DNA from: Gyrodactylus bullatarudis
Lineage: Eukaryota; Platyhelminthes; Monogenea; Gyrodactylidea; Gyrodactylidae
Reading direction: 5' to 3'
Assembly (NCBI GenBank): GCA_012064415.1
Contig: SSNU01000042.1
Location: forward strand, 405,822-469,821
DNA: 64,000 nt
In this document: positions 11,246 through 21,920 of the stretch, in pieces
How the letters are laid out: each line of letters begins with the position of its first letter
How positions within the stretch are numbered: position 1 is the first letter of the stretch
Notes under the pieces: model-generated
Database searches by the model: none
What the model was told of the DNA's origin: nothing
What the model saw: the letters and a program-made list of their open reading frames with translations, nothing else
Position numbers and translations under genes: made by a program

Positions 11246-12147
11246 CTCGTTTCGAAATCACTGGGTTTTTAATTCTCTCAGTGATACAGAGAATTTTGAA
11301 AACCAGCAATTTTTTATTTACGTCATAGTAACCTAGTTGAATAAATTAATGCACCCAGTTCAAGTATTATATTTCTATAAACTACACGTATGAAAAGTGA
11401 TCCAACGTATGCCTTCTAGGCTGTTTACTTACTCAATCCCTACCCTCAAGTTAAACGAAAATTCGTTCAATACTGTATAAGGATCGTTGTACAAACAATC
11501 TCCGTTTCATGATCTCCCTAAAATTACCAGTTTATTCCTTTAGAATAATAAGATTTCGAAAAAAGAATGCGCTATAAAATAGGGAACGGATAATCTAATA
11601 ACCCAGCCAATCATAACAGAAGTACATGTATAAAATCGAGGAATATATAAAACGATAGATGGTATATATTCCAAGTGTGAAGGAATCCCATTGGCTGAGA
11701 CGAGAAATCTTCCCCTCACCCCATGAACTAAGCAAATGAGGCAATATTCCACACTTTGTCGGTAAGTATAAATAGGTGATGTAACCACAAGGTGTGAATT
11801 TCAAAACATGTGGACTAACATAGTTAATAGTGAGTTGAATGGTCTTTTATTAGATGACTCCATTGGGTCTGTTTTATTCTCAAAAGATGCTGGCATCTAG
11901 AGAGTAGCCCCTATTCTGTTCATCCTTTTATTTATCGTAATTAGAGGTGTCAATTTTCATTACATAATTACCTATAGAAGGCCAGTCAAATTCCCATATT
12001 TGAAGATAAAAATCTCTTGAGTCTTATCAGATTTTTTGGCCTGAAAAGAAAAAGGGGACTGCTCAATGGTCTGATGCTGGTTGCCAGGATGTTTTTTTTA
12101 TTTTTTCTAATCAATTTCATCTAATAATCCCTTCTCTTTGTCCATAG
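11246..12147. other. Region upstream of the ovo-like gene
   Basis: No exon is identified. Two overlapping minus-strand frames (11540-11804) look like chance. The short 5' coding exon expected for Ovo proteins should lie here or further upstream but was not recognised. Confidence 0.35.
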
Positions 12148-13517
12148 TTCACAACAACATTGAGGATTACCTCCAGAGATCGATGTCACTGAATCAGACA
12201 GAGACCAGCTTGACCACAGACAGTGGCTTCTGCTCAAATTACAGTCTCAACCAACAGACAATAAGCTCAGTTTATGATACTTCCTCAAACCTGAGTAATT
12301 TCAAGCAAGAAAGTCCCTCGAGTAGTAGTTACCTGAGTAAAAGTCCGATTAATCTATCGAAACAAAAGAGAAGAGGATTCCTTATTCGTGATATCATTAG
12401 CGATGATGAGTCCGATGGAAATGCATCAAAAGATCGAAACTTTTCTGTAAATTCAGAAGAGACCCTTGAACGTTTCGGCCTACTCTATAAGAAATTCATC
12501 GAGAATATGAAGGAAGAGGAACCCTGGACTAGTTCTGATGTATATGAAGCTAGTGACTTGACAGATACCACTTCAATACAGACTTCTAACGAATTCCCCC
12601 AAGAGACTAACCAGTCAAGTTTGGACCCATGCAAGACTGCAGAGATTCTGGTAGGTTACATGGTTGGCCTATTATATTTTTCCAATGAATCTATAATCTG
12701 ATTACTTTTATCTATAGACTCTAATCGGCACTGATGATCCAAGACTAGTTTACGTCAATGATGGTATGGCCATAAAGAACCCATTTGCTTTGGAACGTCG
12801 AACTCAGGTGGAAGTTTTAGCCAAGCGTTATTGTGAGTCAAATTTCGGTGATTAATCAGGCAATATAAGATTTTATTTTGAAATACATTGACAAGACGTG
12901 TAATTATCACGAGAGTGAATTATTTGTTAATCTTTTTTTCCTATGATAACTGGCATCTATCTTAATCCGTGTAATTATTATACGTAATCAAGATGTATAT
13001 AAATTTATAGTTGAGTAAACTTTATCACCATAACCTCGACTTTTTTCAAATTGCAGGCGAAAAAATCGAAATTGGATATTTATGTAAGGCCTGTCTGAGG
13101 ATCACCGAATCGATGAGACAAATGAATCAACATTTACTAGCACATTCAGATCAAAAGTTCTACCTGTGCGTAACATGTCTAAAGGGCTTCAACGACAAGT
13201 ACGATATGAAACGTCATACTAGGAAGCATACTTGTGAGTAACACATTATTCAAGAATAATAAATAAAAAGACGATGAGTTGATTATGTATTTGCAGCAGT
13301 TAAGCCATTCAAATGTCACGTGTGCAACAAGGGATTCAGCCAACGATGTTCCCTAGAAGGCCATCAGAGAAAGATACACAAACTTGAATTGAATTATGCC
13401 AAGAATGAACGAAGAAAGAGTCTAAAGGTCTGCGAGAAATGCGGCTATACTGCTGATAACTTGAGTTCCCTAAATTACCACATAAGTCAGTCTCATCAGA
13501 TGACACTTGAATTTTGA
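12148..13517 (+). CDS. ovo: Ovo/OVOL-family C2H2 zinc-finger transcription factor (5' exon missing)
   Basis: Exons 12148-12650, 12718-12832, 13057-13233 and 13297-13517 join in frame across GT-AG introns; a further 5' exon is needed before the acceptor at 12147. The N-terminal part (about 205 residues) is Ser/Asn-rich and disordered. Four C2H2 fingers follow: YLCKAC, YLCVTCLKGFNDKYDMKRH, FKCHVCNKGFSQRCSLEGH and KVCEKCGYTA. The finger 2-3 core GFND..DxKRHTRxHT..KPxKCxxCxKxFxQRCSLExHxxKxH, then ERR and CExCG, is the signature of Ovo/OVOL factors, which control epidermal and germ-line differentiation in animals. The protein ends soon after finger 4, as usual for the family. An AATAAA lies at 13585-13590. 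Confidence 0.88.
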
Positions 13518-13584
13518 AGAAAGATATTTGTAAATTTTTAAAAAGAGAATATAACCTATCTATTTTATACATGCATTTGTTTTC

Positions 13585-13590
13585 AATAAA
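13585..13590 (+). terminator. Poly(A) signal of the ovo-like gene
   Basis: AATAAA lies 68 bp after the ovo stop codon. The convergent VPS53 gene has its own signal at 13712-13717 (reverse strand), so the two 3' ends are separated by about 120 bp. Confidence 0.6.
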
Positions 13591-13711
13591 GGGCCTGTCT
13601 GCCATGAATTAAGTAGGCCCCTTATTCATTCATTTCCTAGGGACAGGCCCATTGTTTACAGCATATATAGGCCCAATTTGATGTAAAAATTAAAAAATGT
13701 CTCATTCAAGA

Positions 13712-13717
13712 TTTATT
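13712..13717 (-). terminator. Poly(A) signal of VPS53
   Basis: TTTATT on the plus strand (AATAAA on the gene strand) lies about 55 bp beyond the VPS53 stop codon. Confidence 0.5.
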
Positions 13718-13772
13718 TATTTATCACAGCCACAAAAGTTACAAGTACATTATAAGAGATAAAAATATCAAA

Positions 13773-16700
13773 TCAACTCTTTCTTTTGGAGATAATCTCC
13801 CGGAATGGTTTCAAGTCCAAGATTGATGAGGTGTTTGAAGAACTGCCGAATGGATTACTCAGTAGGTTGGTCCTCTTCATTGTGTCAGGGGACGATTTTG
13901 AGTGGTCCTCTTGCTTGGATTCATTTTCATTTGGCTTCTGATGCGGAGGTCGGTCTACCTTCTTCTGGAAGCAGTCGAGAACAACACTCTGCTCAGACTT
14001 TTTAACACCTTTGATGTCTAGGATTTTCTGTAGTTGACTTAAAGTACTATCGGGAATCATTTCAAGGTAACTAGAGAGGAATCGTTTGGCTGCCTCTTCG
14101 TCTATCGGGCCAGTAACAAAGCCAGTGGTACTTTTGAAGCGTGTACTTTCGTCTGGATTGCCATTCGAGGTTGTAATGGTATTGGTATGATGGTTTCCTA
14201 TGTAAAATTAATGTATGCATGGTTAAATCGATAGATGAAGCCAAAATAAATGTATTTTTCGATAAATGACTCGAGAAATTTTCAAGAGAAAATACTAGCT
14301 TTTGATTTTATTTGGTCTTCTACATAATTTTCGGGAAAAAATCAAAACCTGTTAGCTACAACCCACAAATGCTTAAATAGAAGTAAAGCCTTTCAAAAGT
14401 CTTTGGGGTCACGAGTAAATAAAAGGGGAAGGGGAGTCAATTGTCAGAACAACTTACCAATTGGTAACATGATACTCTTAATGATTCGTTCAACCTTGCC
14501 CATACCTTCTTGGACAATCATTGAGTAAGATTTAGGCGGAGCCTGCATAACTTTTGTACCCATGGTGGGTATTTTCATCAGAATAGTCTTGAGACTCTGA
14601 GTATCGAGGAGCAATTGTTCAGCACCAAAAGTACTGATGGGTGGTTTACACTTGAGGAGAATGCTCTCGAAGCGTTGAATGAAGTAGGAGCTAAACTTGA
14701 TGCAGAACTGGGTGAAATGGGCCTTGACACTGTGCAAATTGTCCCTTAGTTCCGGGATATATTCAGAGAGGCCCTTTTGAATGCCTGAGATGTACCTAAG
14801 ATGTAAAATATGGGATATAGAATAATCTTGATCAACCACATATTATTATTAGCAACTCAAGGCTTAGAAAATACTTGGTTTACTACTACCCGTACGATAG
14901 GAAATCTATTAACCTGTAAAAAGCTTGAAAGATTGCCTATTTTCGGATCAAATTTCAATCGATAACTTTTCAATTAAAAAATTATTGCGTTGAAATAACT
15001 CTAGGTTCATAATCAATCTACAAACCATATGATAGACGAATGAATTTTTAGCTCAAAAACATTGAGTTGACTTCGGAATTACCTTGATTGATCTCCAACC
15101 TGTGTTATAGTGGACCAGTTAATTTTATTCATCATGATCAGGTACTGTTCAATTTGACTATCCAAATCGAGGACCAACCTATTGACGAGGGTATTACGAC
15201 AAGAGGACAGTGCCTCGAGAGATTCAATAAAGGATACTTTATCTGCCAATTCCTTTGGTTTAACTTCATCCCGGAGTCGTTTCTCGAATTCCGACATTGA
15301 CTTTGAGCAATAGGAGGCTGTTACAATGCAAATACTGACCTTGTAGCGATGTTCCTTTGATAATTCACCCAAATTCTGTAATAGAAGAAAGAAATCAAGG
15401 TTATTTCAAGTTTTATGAAATTAACATTCTCAAGTATCAAGGATATTACCTCACTTAAGAAGATAATTTTACTTATTTTTCTGGGCTAAAACCCTTGTCA
15501 GATGAATGGTAATATGAAAACAAAACTTATTCGCAGAATTCAATGAGAAACTCATTGTGAGGATTCAGAAATCGAGTGAATATTTAGTAATAAAGCTTAT
15601 ATTTCGCCGGATCTCTTCAGACGATTATACCGGCTTAATCTTATTCGGTATAAGGCCTTGTTTGTGAGCTTACAATTAAAAAATTTAACCAAATGTCTAA
15701 TCAATTAATTTTTTGACCGCCCTACTAGTAAATGTATCCAAAAGAGAGGCGGAATTAGAAACTTACATGATCATCTTTAACTATATTCATAAAGATATGA
15801 GTTGAAATGTTCCCGGTGGTCGTGAGGGCAGATGAGACAATCCTGTTGTCATCGTGTGTAGAGTTGGCTCCATTTTCCGATGACATTGATGCGAGGACCA
15901 GATTGAGTCCAGGGACATCGGCCAAAAGAATCTTTTCCACATATATTTTCATATAACGGTTGAAGAGATTGGCCAAGCCCAAAAGACCCCTGCCGGTATT
16001 AAGGGCCAGCGTGTTCTTCAACAGCTTCTTGCAGATGAGGAAAAAGTCTGTGGCACTATTCAAGATGTTCTCCTTGGATGTTGATGTGTAATCTCCGATA
16101 AACTTTGAATGCAATGGTTCGCTAAGAGACTTCTCAACGTAATTCAGGTAGATCTCGAAATGATTGACAAATACACAAGAGATGAAATTCTCAAAATAAC
16201 TCAAAGTTGGAGGAGATTCTTCATCGAAAGGATTCAAGTTCTTTACCTCATCAAATGGGGTTTTGGCCGGGTTAGGCTTCTGTAGGAAGTCAAGTTGAAA
16301 TATTGTAATTAAATCGGTTCCCTTCAAAAACTAACCTTTTGTGGTTTCTCCTTGGCATTGGCCTGATTGAATAGGCGATAGTTTGGATATTTGGCAGACA
16401 ACTTATCAATTACGTCATTTGGACAAATTTGACCGAGGCTACTCTCAAATGCGAGAGTCTTTTGCAAGGCATTGATGAACATGTTCTGATCAATCTCTGC
16501 AATCCGGGTCTTGATGAGTTTCTCAAAGTGGTCTTTGGTCAGACGGCAAAAGTCAATGAGTATTTTCTCCATCATGAACCAATCAATGGGGAAGAAAACG
16601 GAACACTTTGCCTGGAATAGACGATAATTGCCCTGAAGCCATTGGAAGCGATGATCAAGATTATCGAACCAACTCAGGGTCTGAGATGGATCGTAAATCT

Positions 16701-17668
16701 CCACGTATTCACTCAGCTGGTTGTTGATGAACCAGGTCTGAAAGTTTTGGGCAATCTTTTGGTTTGGCAAAATCATCATCAGCTTACACCCTATGGATTA
16801 GAGAGTAGATATTTTTTTATGGTCAAAAGGAAGTACCATAAAACGTACCAGAGATGATTTGAGAAGTAGCCTGCTTATTGTGCGGATCCACAGTATTGAT
16901 GGCCACCTTCATTTCAGATTCAATTGAATTTGATAGAGATGTCTGAATGGATTCTAACTCGTAGCGAAGATTCTGCACAGAGGAAACATCGGGAAAGGAA
17001 CTTATAATTGGGTCAAGGAGTCGTTGGGCCGTACCCAGTTTACTCTCAATCTCGGGATAGTTTTGTGTCCTTGGACTGCCGAATGGATTCCTTTCTGTAC
17101 TCAGCGGAGTTTCGGGAGGATTGATTATCTCACGCAGACGATCCAATGTCTCGACAATAAAAAGTAAATTATTCAACGTGGTTATTGACAGTGTCAAGTT
17201 GCGTTTGGCTCGGTCCAGTCTTTGGATGTCACTGGTTATTTCACGGACTGTCTCCTCTGACTTGGTAGCCTGTTCTTGCACTTGCCTAACCCTGAGAAGA
17301 TTTAGATCAATTTTGGTCATAAAAACTCATGTTTTTGAGAAATTATTTACTTTTTAAAAAGATTATCTATCATGTCTGCCGCGTTTTTAATAACCTCTTG
17401 ACCATCCTCTTCTGCTTGTAACTGATTTCTAATGACATTCTTAGTCTGAATATCAAGATCCTTAATCTTTTCGTCGATTTCATTAATTACAGAGTCAATT
17501 TTAGTTAAACTTTGATCATTGCAAAAAACCTGAGGAATAAATTTTGTAACTAACTGTGTTAATATAATTGTAAATGTCAAATTTTTCATTATCAAGTAGT
17601 TCGAGACGCAGATCAATTAACTTTGAATTGTCGGATAGATCTAATCCGTCAGCATCTAATTCACACAT
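13773..17668 (-). CDS. VPS53: VPS53 subunit of the GARP/EARP tethering complex
   Basis: Eight exons: 17668-17555, 17529-17351, 17291-16849, 16790-16336, 16279-15767, 15375-15083, 14795-14458 and 14197-13773. They give about 919 residues with frame kept throughout. VPS53 is a subunit of the GARP/EARP complex that tethers endosome-derived vesicles at the trans-Golgi or recycling endosomes. Recognised stretches are YINTVFCNDQSL near the N terminus, a coiled coil with KSEETVREITSDIQRLDRAK, LDHRFQWLQ, HFTQFCIKFSSYFI, GAEQLLLDTQSLK, and KILDIKGVKKSEQS near the C terminus, all matching animal VPS53 in order. Intron 1 is only 25 nt (17530-17554). Without removing it the frame breaks, while its removal restores the conserved INT-F junction. 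Other introns are 56-391 nt. The C-terminal tail (about 60 residues) is Ser/Pro/Asn-rich. Confidence 0.92.
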
Positions 17669-18315
17669 TTGAGAAAAATTACAGCTAAAACAAAATTTTC
17701 ATACGATTCACTTCTCGCAACGATTAAACAAAATCTCACAATTTTGAATTTCAATAACTAAAGAAGCCAATTCGTCCAATTATTGGCGCAGAAAGTATCT
17801 CAATTAAGGTTTTCTCAGTTTCTTTAAGAAACTTTCTTCATTTGTGCTCACTATATCAATTCTCATAATGGTCATTCTTCGTAGGATCAAATCAGAAGCC
17901 ATGCTATGAAAAATTCAAAGAAATATTTTTGAAATAATCCTGGAAATGTCCTGTATAAACTTGTTGGTTATAAATTTTAGTTACTAATGTGATTTTCAAG
18001 TTTGTCTTTAACTGCAAGACGAAAAATCAATAGCTCAAGATCTACATATGCCCTATTAACTAGAGTAACACAAAGCTTGTGTTTCACAAACACCATTCCT
18101 GAATCAGGAGTCACGAAGGAGTCAAGCGAGAAATAATAGCAAGTCAATATAAAGTTTTATTGAACAAAACACTGACTGCTTCAGAACTAAAATTTGTTGG
18201 TTTGATTGCCAATTTTGAAAAATTTATTCAATCAATTTATTTATTGAATCAATACTGCCTTTCCCATCTTGTTTTTTTCAACTTAGTGACTAGAAATCTT
18301 GTTGCTGCTATCATA
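17669..18315. other. Divergent intergenic region between VPS53 and a microprotein gene
   Basis: About 650 bp between the VPS53 start (minus) and the small membrane protein start (plus). It is AT-rich with no clear element. The frame at 18160-18315 upstream of the microprotein ATG is open but shows no conservation that I recognise; it is probably 5' UTR. Confidence 0.4.
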
Positions 18316-18489
18316 ATGTCTATCTTTAAAAGAGTAGAACCAATCAAGATTATTAAAAGTCCGATTTTTATATGCTCAGTTTTAATTGGAGTAGCTTATG
18401 GAGGAGGATATTACTATGGACTCCATTTCTATCCAAATCATGAAAATATACACAACAATGCAATGAAGAAACTGGAGAAAAAGACTTGA
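18316..18489 (+). CDS. 57-aa single-pass membrane microprotein
   Basis: The ATG at 18316 begins MSIFKRVEPIKIIKSP, followed by a hydrophobic Gly/Tyr-rich segment (about residues 16-36, FICSVLIGVAYGGGYYYGL) and a polar Lys-rich tail (NAMKKLEKKT). The short basic N terminus, one membrane span and charged tail are typical of small mitochondrial inner-membrane assembly factors or respiratory accessory proteins. The location just upstream of COX11 fits but proves nothing. The upstream frame lacks an obvious start, so the ORF could be longer (open back to 18160). I do not recognise the family. STMP1-like proteins have a similar layout but no convincing shared motif. Confidence 0.5.
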   Translation: MSIFKRVEPIKIIKSPIFICSVLIGVAYGGGYYYGLHFYPNHENIHNNAMKKLEKKT

Positions 18490-18760
18490 ATTCCTTATTT
18501 TTAGTAACTTTAGATTGTAATTTCTAATGTTCATATTACTAAAGTAAAAATTTTATTTCTCAATAACTTTGCATTTTATTCTAAAATTTAGAACACACAA
18601 TACGGAGTCCATATAAATCAATTTATCAATAAAATGCTAGTTGCATGATGCTAAAATATGGTGCATTGAAGCAAAGTTTCAAATTTGTGCTACTTTCTTT
18701 ATTAAAACTGACGCTTAATCTTTTCATAAATTTGTTTAACTAAAAACTTTTTTCGGACGG

Positions 18761-19495
18761 ATGATTTTGGGAAAATGTCTAAAACCTTTGATTAGTTCAT
18801 TTCCGAAGAGATCTCTTAATAAAAAAGTGTTAAAATCATTCAATTTGAATAATGATCCTACAGGAAAAGAATCATTGGCATACTATCTAGGTGCTGCTGG
18901 CGTTTTTATGCTAGGAGTAGGCTACATTGGTGTTCCCCTCTATAGAGCTTACTGTGTTGTGAGATATTTGTAATTAATTATTTTCTTCTAGTCTACTGGT
19001 ACCTCTTACAAAGGAGTTGATGCCAAATCAAAGGTAAATTTCTCCAGTCTGGAGCAAGTCAAGGATCGTAAGATTCAAGTCAGATTTGAGGCCGATACCT
19101 ACAGCAATATGGCCTGGAATTTCACACCAGAACAAAAGTCAATAAATGTATGCCCTGGAGAGACAGCCCTCTGCTTTTACTCTGCTAAGAATCCATCAGA
19201 TAAACCTATCATTGGCATAGCGACATATTCTATTGTCCCATTGGAAGCGGCTCCTTATTTCAACAAAATCCAGTGCTTTTGCTTTGAGGAGCAAAGATTG
19301 AATCCGGGGGAATACGTAGAGCTACCAGTTTTCTTCTACATTGATCCAGAATTTGATAACGACCCAAAGTTGGAGTTTTGCAAGACCATCATTTTGAATT
19401 ACACCTTCTTTGAGTCCAAAAAAGCAAGACTCTTGATACCAGGATTGTCAGAAAAACTCGAAGATATTCCAGATTTGGCTAAGAAGGAAAAATAG
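18761..19495 (+). CDS. COX11: COX11, copper chaperone for cytochrome c oxidase
   Basis: Two exons, 18761-18958 and 18992-19495, separated by a 33-nt intron, encode 233 residues. COX11 inserts copper into the CuB site of COX1 at the mitochondrial inner membrane. The N terminus is basic and suits mitochondrial targeting. A membrane anchor follows (YYLGAAGVFMLGVGYIGVPL), then YRAYC; the intermembrane-space domain has WNFTPEQ, PGETALCFYSAKNPSDKPI, FNKIQCFCFEEQRLNPGE with the copper-binding CFCF motif, and FFYIDPEF. All family hallmarks are present and the length fits. Without removing the 33-nt intron the frame stops after YCVVRYL. Confidence 0.95.
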
Positions 19496-21920
19496 AAATT
19501 ATTTTCATTTTAAAATTGTTGCTCATTTTACAATTTTCACCAATTTGAGAAATAGTTTTTTTGATTATTCGATATTTCACTTTTTCATATTAGATAGATT
19601 CGAAAGACTAAAATTTTGGACTTGACTCCAAACAGAATTAAAACTTTCTTATCTACAGGGGTCCCTTACCTCTCGTGTATATCCCATTTTTATGTGTCAA
19701 CGGAATTTGTTCCATATTTAATAGTCTAGTTACTTTCAAGTACATATATAATTATATAGTAAAAATTATTTACTATTTTTATCAACAACAGCTACTAATA
19801 AGTAACATTATTGAAATTTTGAACATGTAAATTACATGATGTAAGAGGGGTCAGACCTTTATTAACCCTGAGGATTTTTTTTCGTTTTTTTTTTCTATTC
19901 ATCGCCTAATGATTAATATTTGGAAAATATGCTGATTTTTCATTTGAATTCGATCCTGAATGTCGATGTTTGAAATCTCCTCTTCTATGGGCACTAAAGA
20001 TCTGAAATCCATCTATAAATCTTTTCACTGAATTTTATCCTGATTAATTCCAGAAATTTCTCCTAAGGAAAATTTTTTTCAAAAGAAAAAAAATAACAAG
20101 AAAAAATTTTATTTATCACTAATTTTTTTCAGCTCTTGATTTTTTTCCGGCTTGTGCATCATGTGAGTTGTCTACCGCGTTTTTTATTTATTCTGTAAAA
20201 CGTTCAAGTTCCGACTCCTTGCGATTTTCGACGTCATGATAGTCTCCGGGTAAGCTGCCTTCAACGAGATCACTTCATGAGTCACTGTACAGTGTACAGA
20301 GATTTTTACATTGCAAACTTTACAAGCTTGATGTCCATTAATTTTTACAAGACTACAAGAACATTGTAGAAATTAACAACTCTTTTTATTTCACCATGTC
20401 GATCTTGAGAAGCATAAAATAAATATTTCTTTTATTGCAGTATTTTAAATTTCACAATCTGAAATTCAGATGTTCCTTTTGCTGCTGCTACTAACTTGTT
20501 TTTTTTTCTGAAATTCAGAGTCGAGACCAAAAGAATCAATCCCTCTTTAGATATCTTCTTTTGTTAGTGGAGACGTGTTGAGGATTAAATCAAAGTAACA
20601 AAATGGAAAGAGATACCAATTTTCTTTAGATTCTTTTTGTATTTCATGAAAAAAAACTGAAATCTGTATTACTAGTAGTAAGTTATTACTACTGGTATCT
20701 TGGTCCGTCGACTGTTAATAAATTATAGTTTGCTTTTGAGAATTGCAAGCATATTTTACTACTCTTCGTTTAGCCAGACACTATCGGACAGGTCTATAAC
20801 TATACTCATAACTCGAATATTTATGGGTTCAACCCTTAAAGACCCAGAGAAAATTTTTTCAAGATGAGATGAAAAATTTTGTATGGTTTCAGAATACGCT
20901 GATAACGAATATGCAACCAACCTTTAGTTTTGAGTTGGTTATTGGCCCAAAAAATGACGAATTTTAGACTCTGAAAGAGGCTAAACTTTTTATTTCAAGA
21001 GATAAATTCAAGGTGATAACATTTTCGAATACTAAGGGTATGGTATCTCGATAAAAATATCTTTTGTCTTCGATCTCTGTAAGGGGTTTTTCAAAAACGA
21101 GTCGTTTTTAAATTGTCATACATAACTTTTCAATTAAATATTGTAGCTTGATAAGTCATAGTTAATTAATTCGAAAGAATATTAGTTCTTCTCTCAGAGA
21201 AGTGGTCGATAAATTACTTTTTCTATAGTTTCATTTAAACACTGGGACTTGAGGGGCTATACAAAAAATAAGGAAGGTGATTTTTTAACAAATCAACTGA
21301 GAATTTATTTTAAAAGAAAAATATATCGTGAGTAAAAATAAATGGTGTGAGTAAAAAGACTGATCCCTGAAAACTTACTGTTGCAACATGATATCTTGTA
21401 GGCAAGATCACTGGACAATATTGCGAGTATTGTTAGGACCGGACATGTAACAAACGCTCTAAAGGATAAGAGACACAAAAATCTTACAAACGTCAATTTA
21501 AAGACAAATGTCTCTGACAAGTTTCTTATCGCCGACCCGATACAGTCCTGGGTTATTTTTGGGTAGGCAAAGTAGAATATACTGCCCAGCTGTATCTGCT
21601 CAATGGATATTAATCTTGTGGGACACAGTGTAATTGGGGTGAGATCCACAGGTTAAATAATAGCTTGTGAATTCGATAGAAAGAGCTATTCGGTTAGAGA
21701 TAGTTGCATTTCAGGTTTGAAATTTTTGAACAAAAAATTAATGAAACATGACAAGTTGTTGATTCTGTTTTAATCAATGCTGATATGTACTATGTTAGTA
21801 GTTTATATTTGATAAATTAATTAGGTATTTACTCCAAAGTAGATGTCAAAAGAAAAAACTAGAATGCTGGTTGGTAAATTTTATCTTTCATAGAAAATAG
21901 ACGAATTTAGTAATGAATAT
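19496..21920. other. Gene-free intergenic DNA
   Basis: About 2.4 kb without a supported gene. It contains repeat R2 at 20870-21240. The 114-codon minus-strand frame at 21305-21649 has hydrophobic stretches but no family features and was not called. Confidence 0.45.
20870..21240 (+). repeat. Dispersed repeat family R2 (copy 2 of 3)
   Basis: Matches 8841-9190 in the same orientation: CCCAAAAAATGACGAATTTT, TTTTTATTTCAAGAGA, TTTTTCAAAAACGAGTCGTTT, AAATTGTCATACATAACTT and ATTAGTTCTTCTCTCAGAG followed by AGTGGTCGATAAA. Confidence 0.6.

Noticed and set aside
11540..11804. Two overlapping minus-strand frames of 69 and 82 codons
   Set aside because: No domain, no splice support, overlapping each other in different frames in low-complexity AT-rich DNA.
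21305..21649. 114-codon minus-strand frame with hydrophobic stretches
   Set aside because: Hydrophobic codons are expected from AT-rich sequence. No signal peptide, no family motif, no splice sites joining it to other exons.
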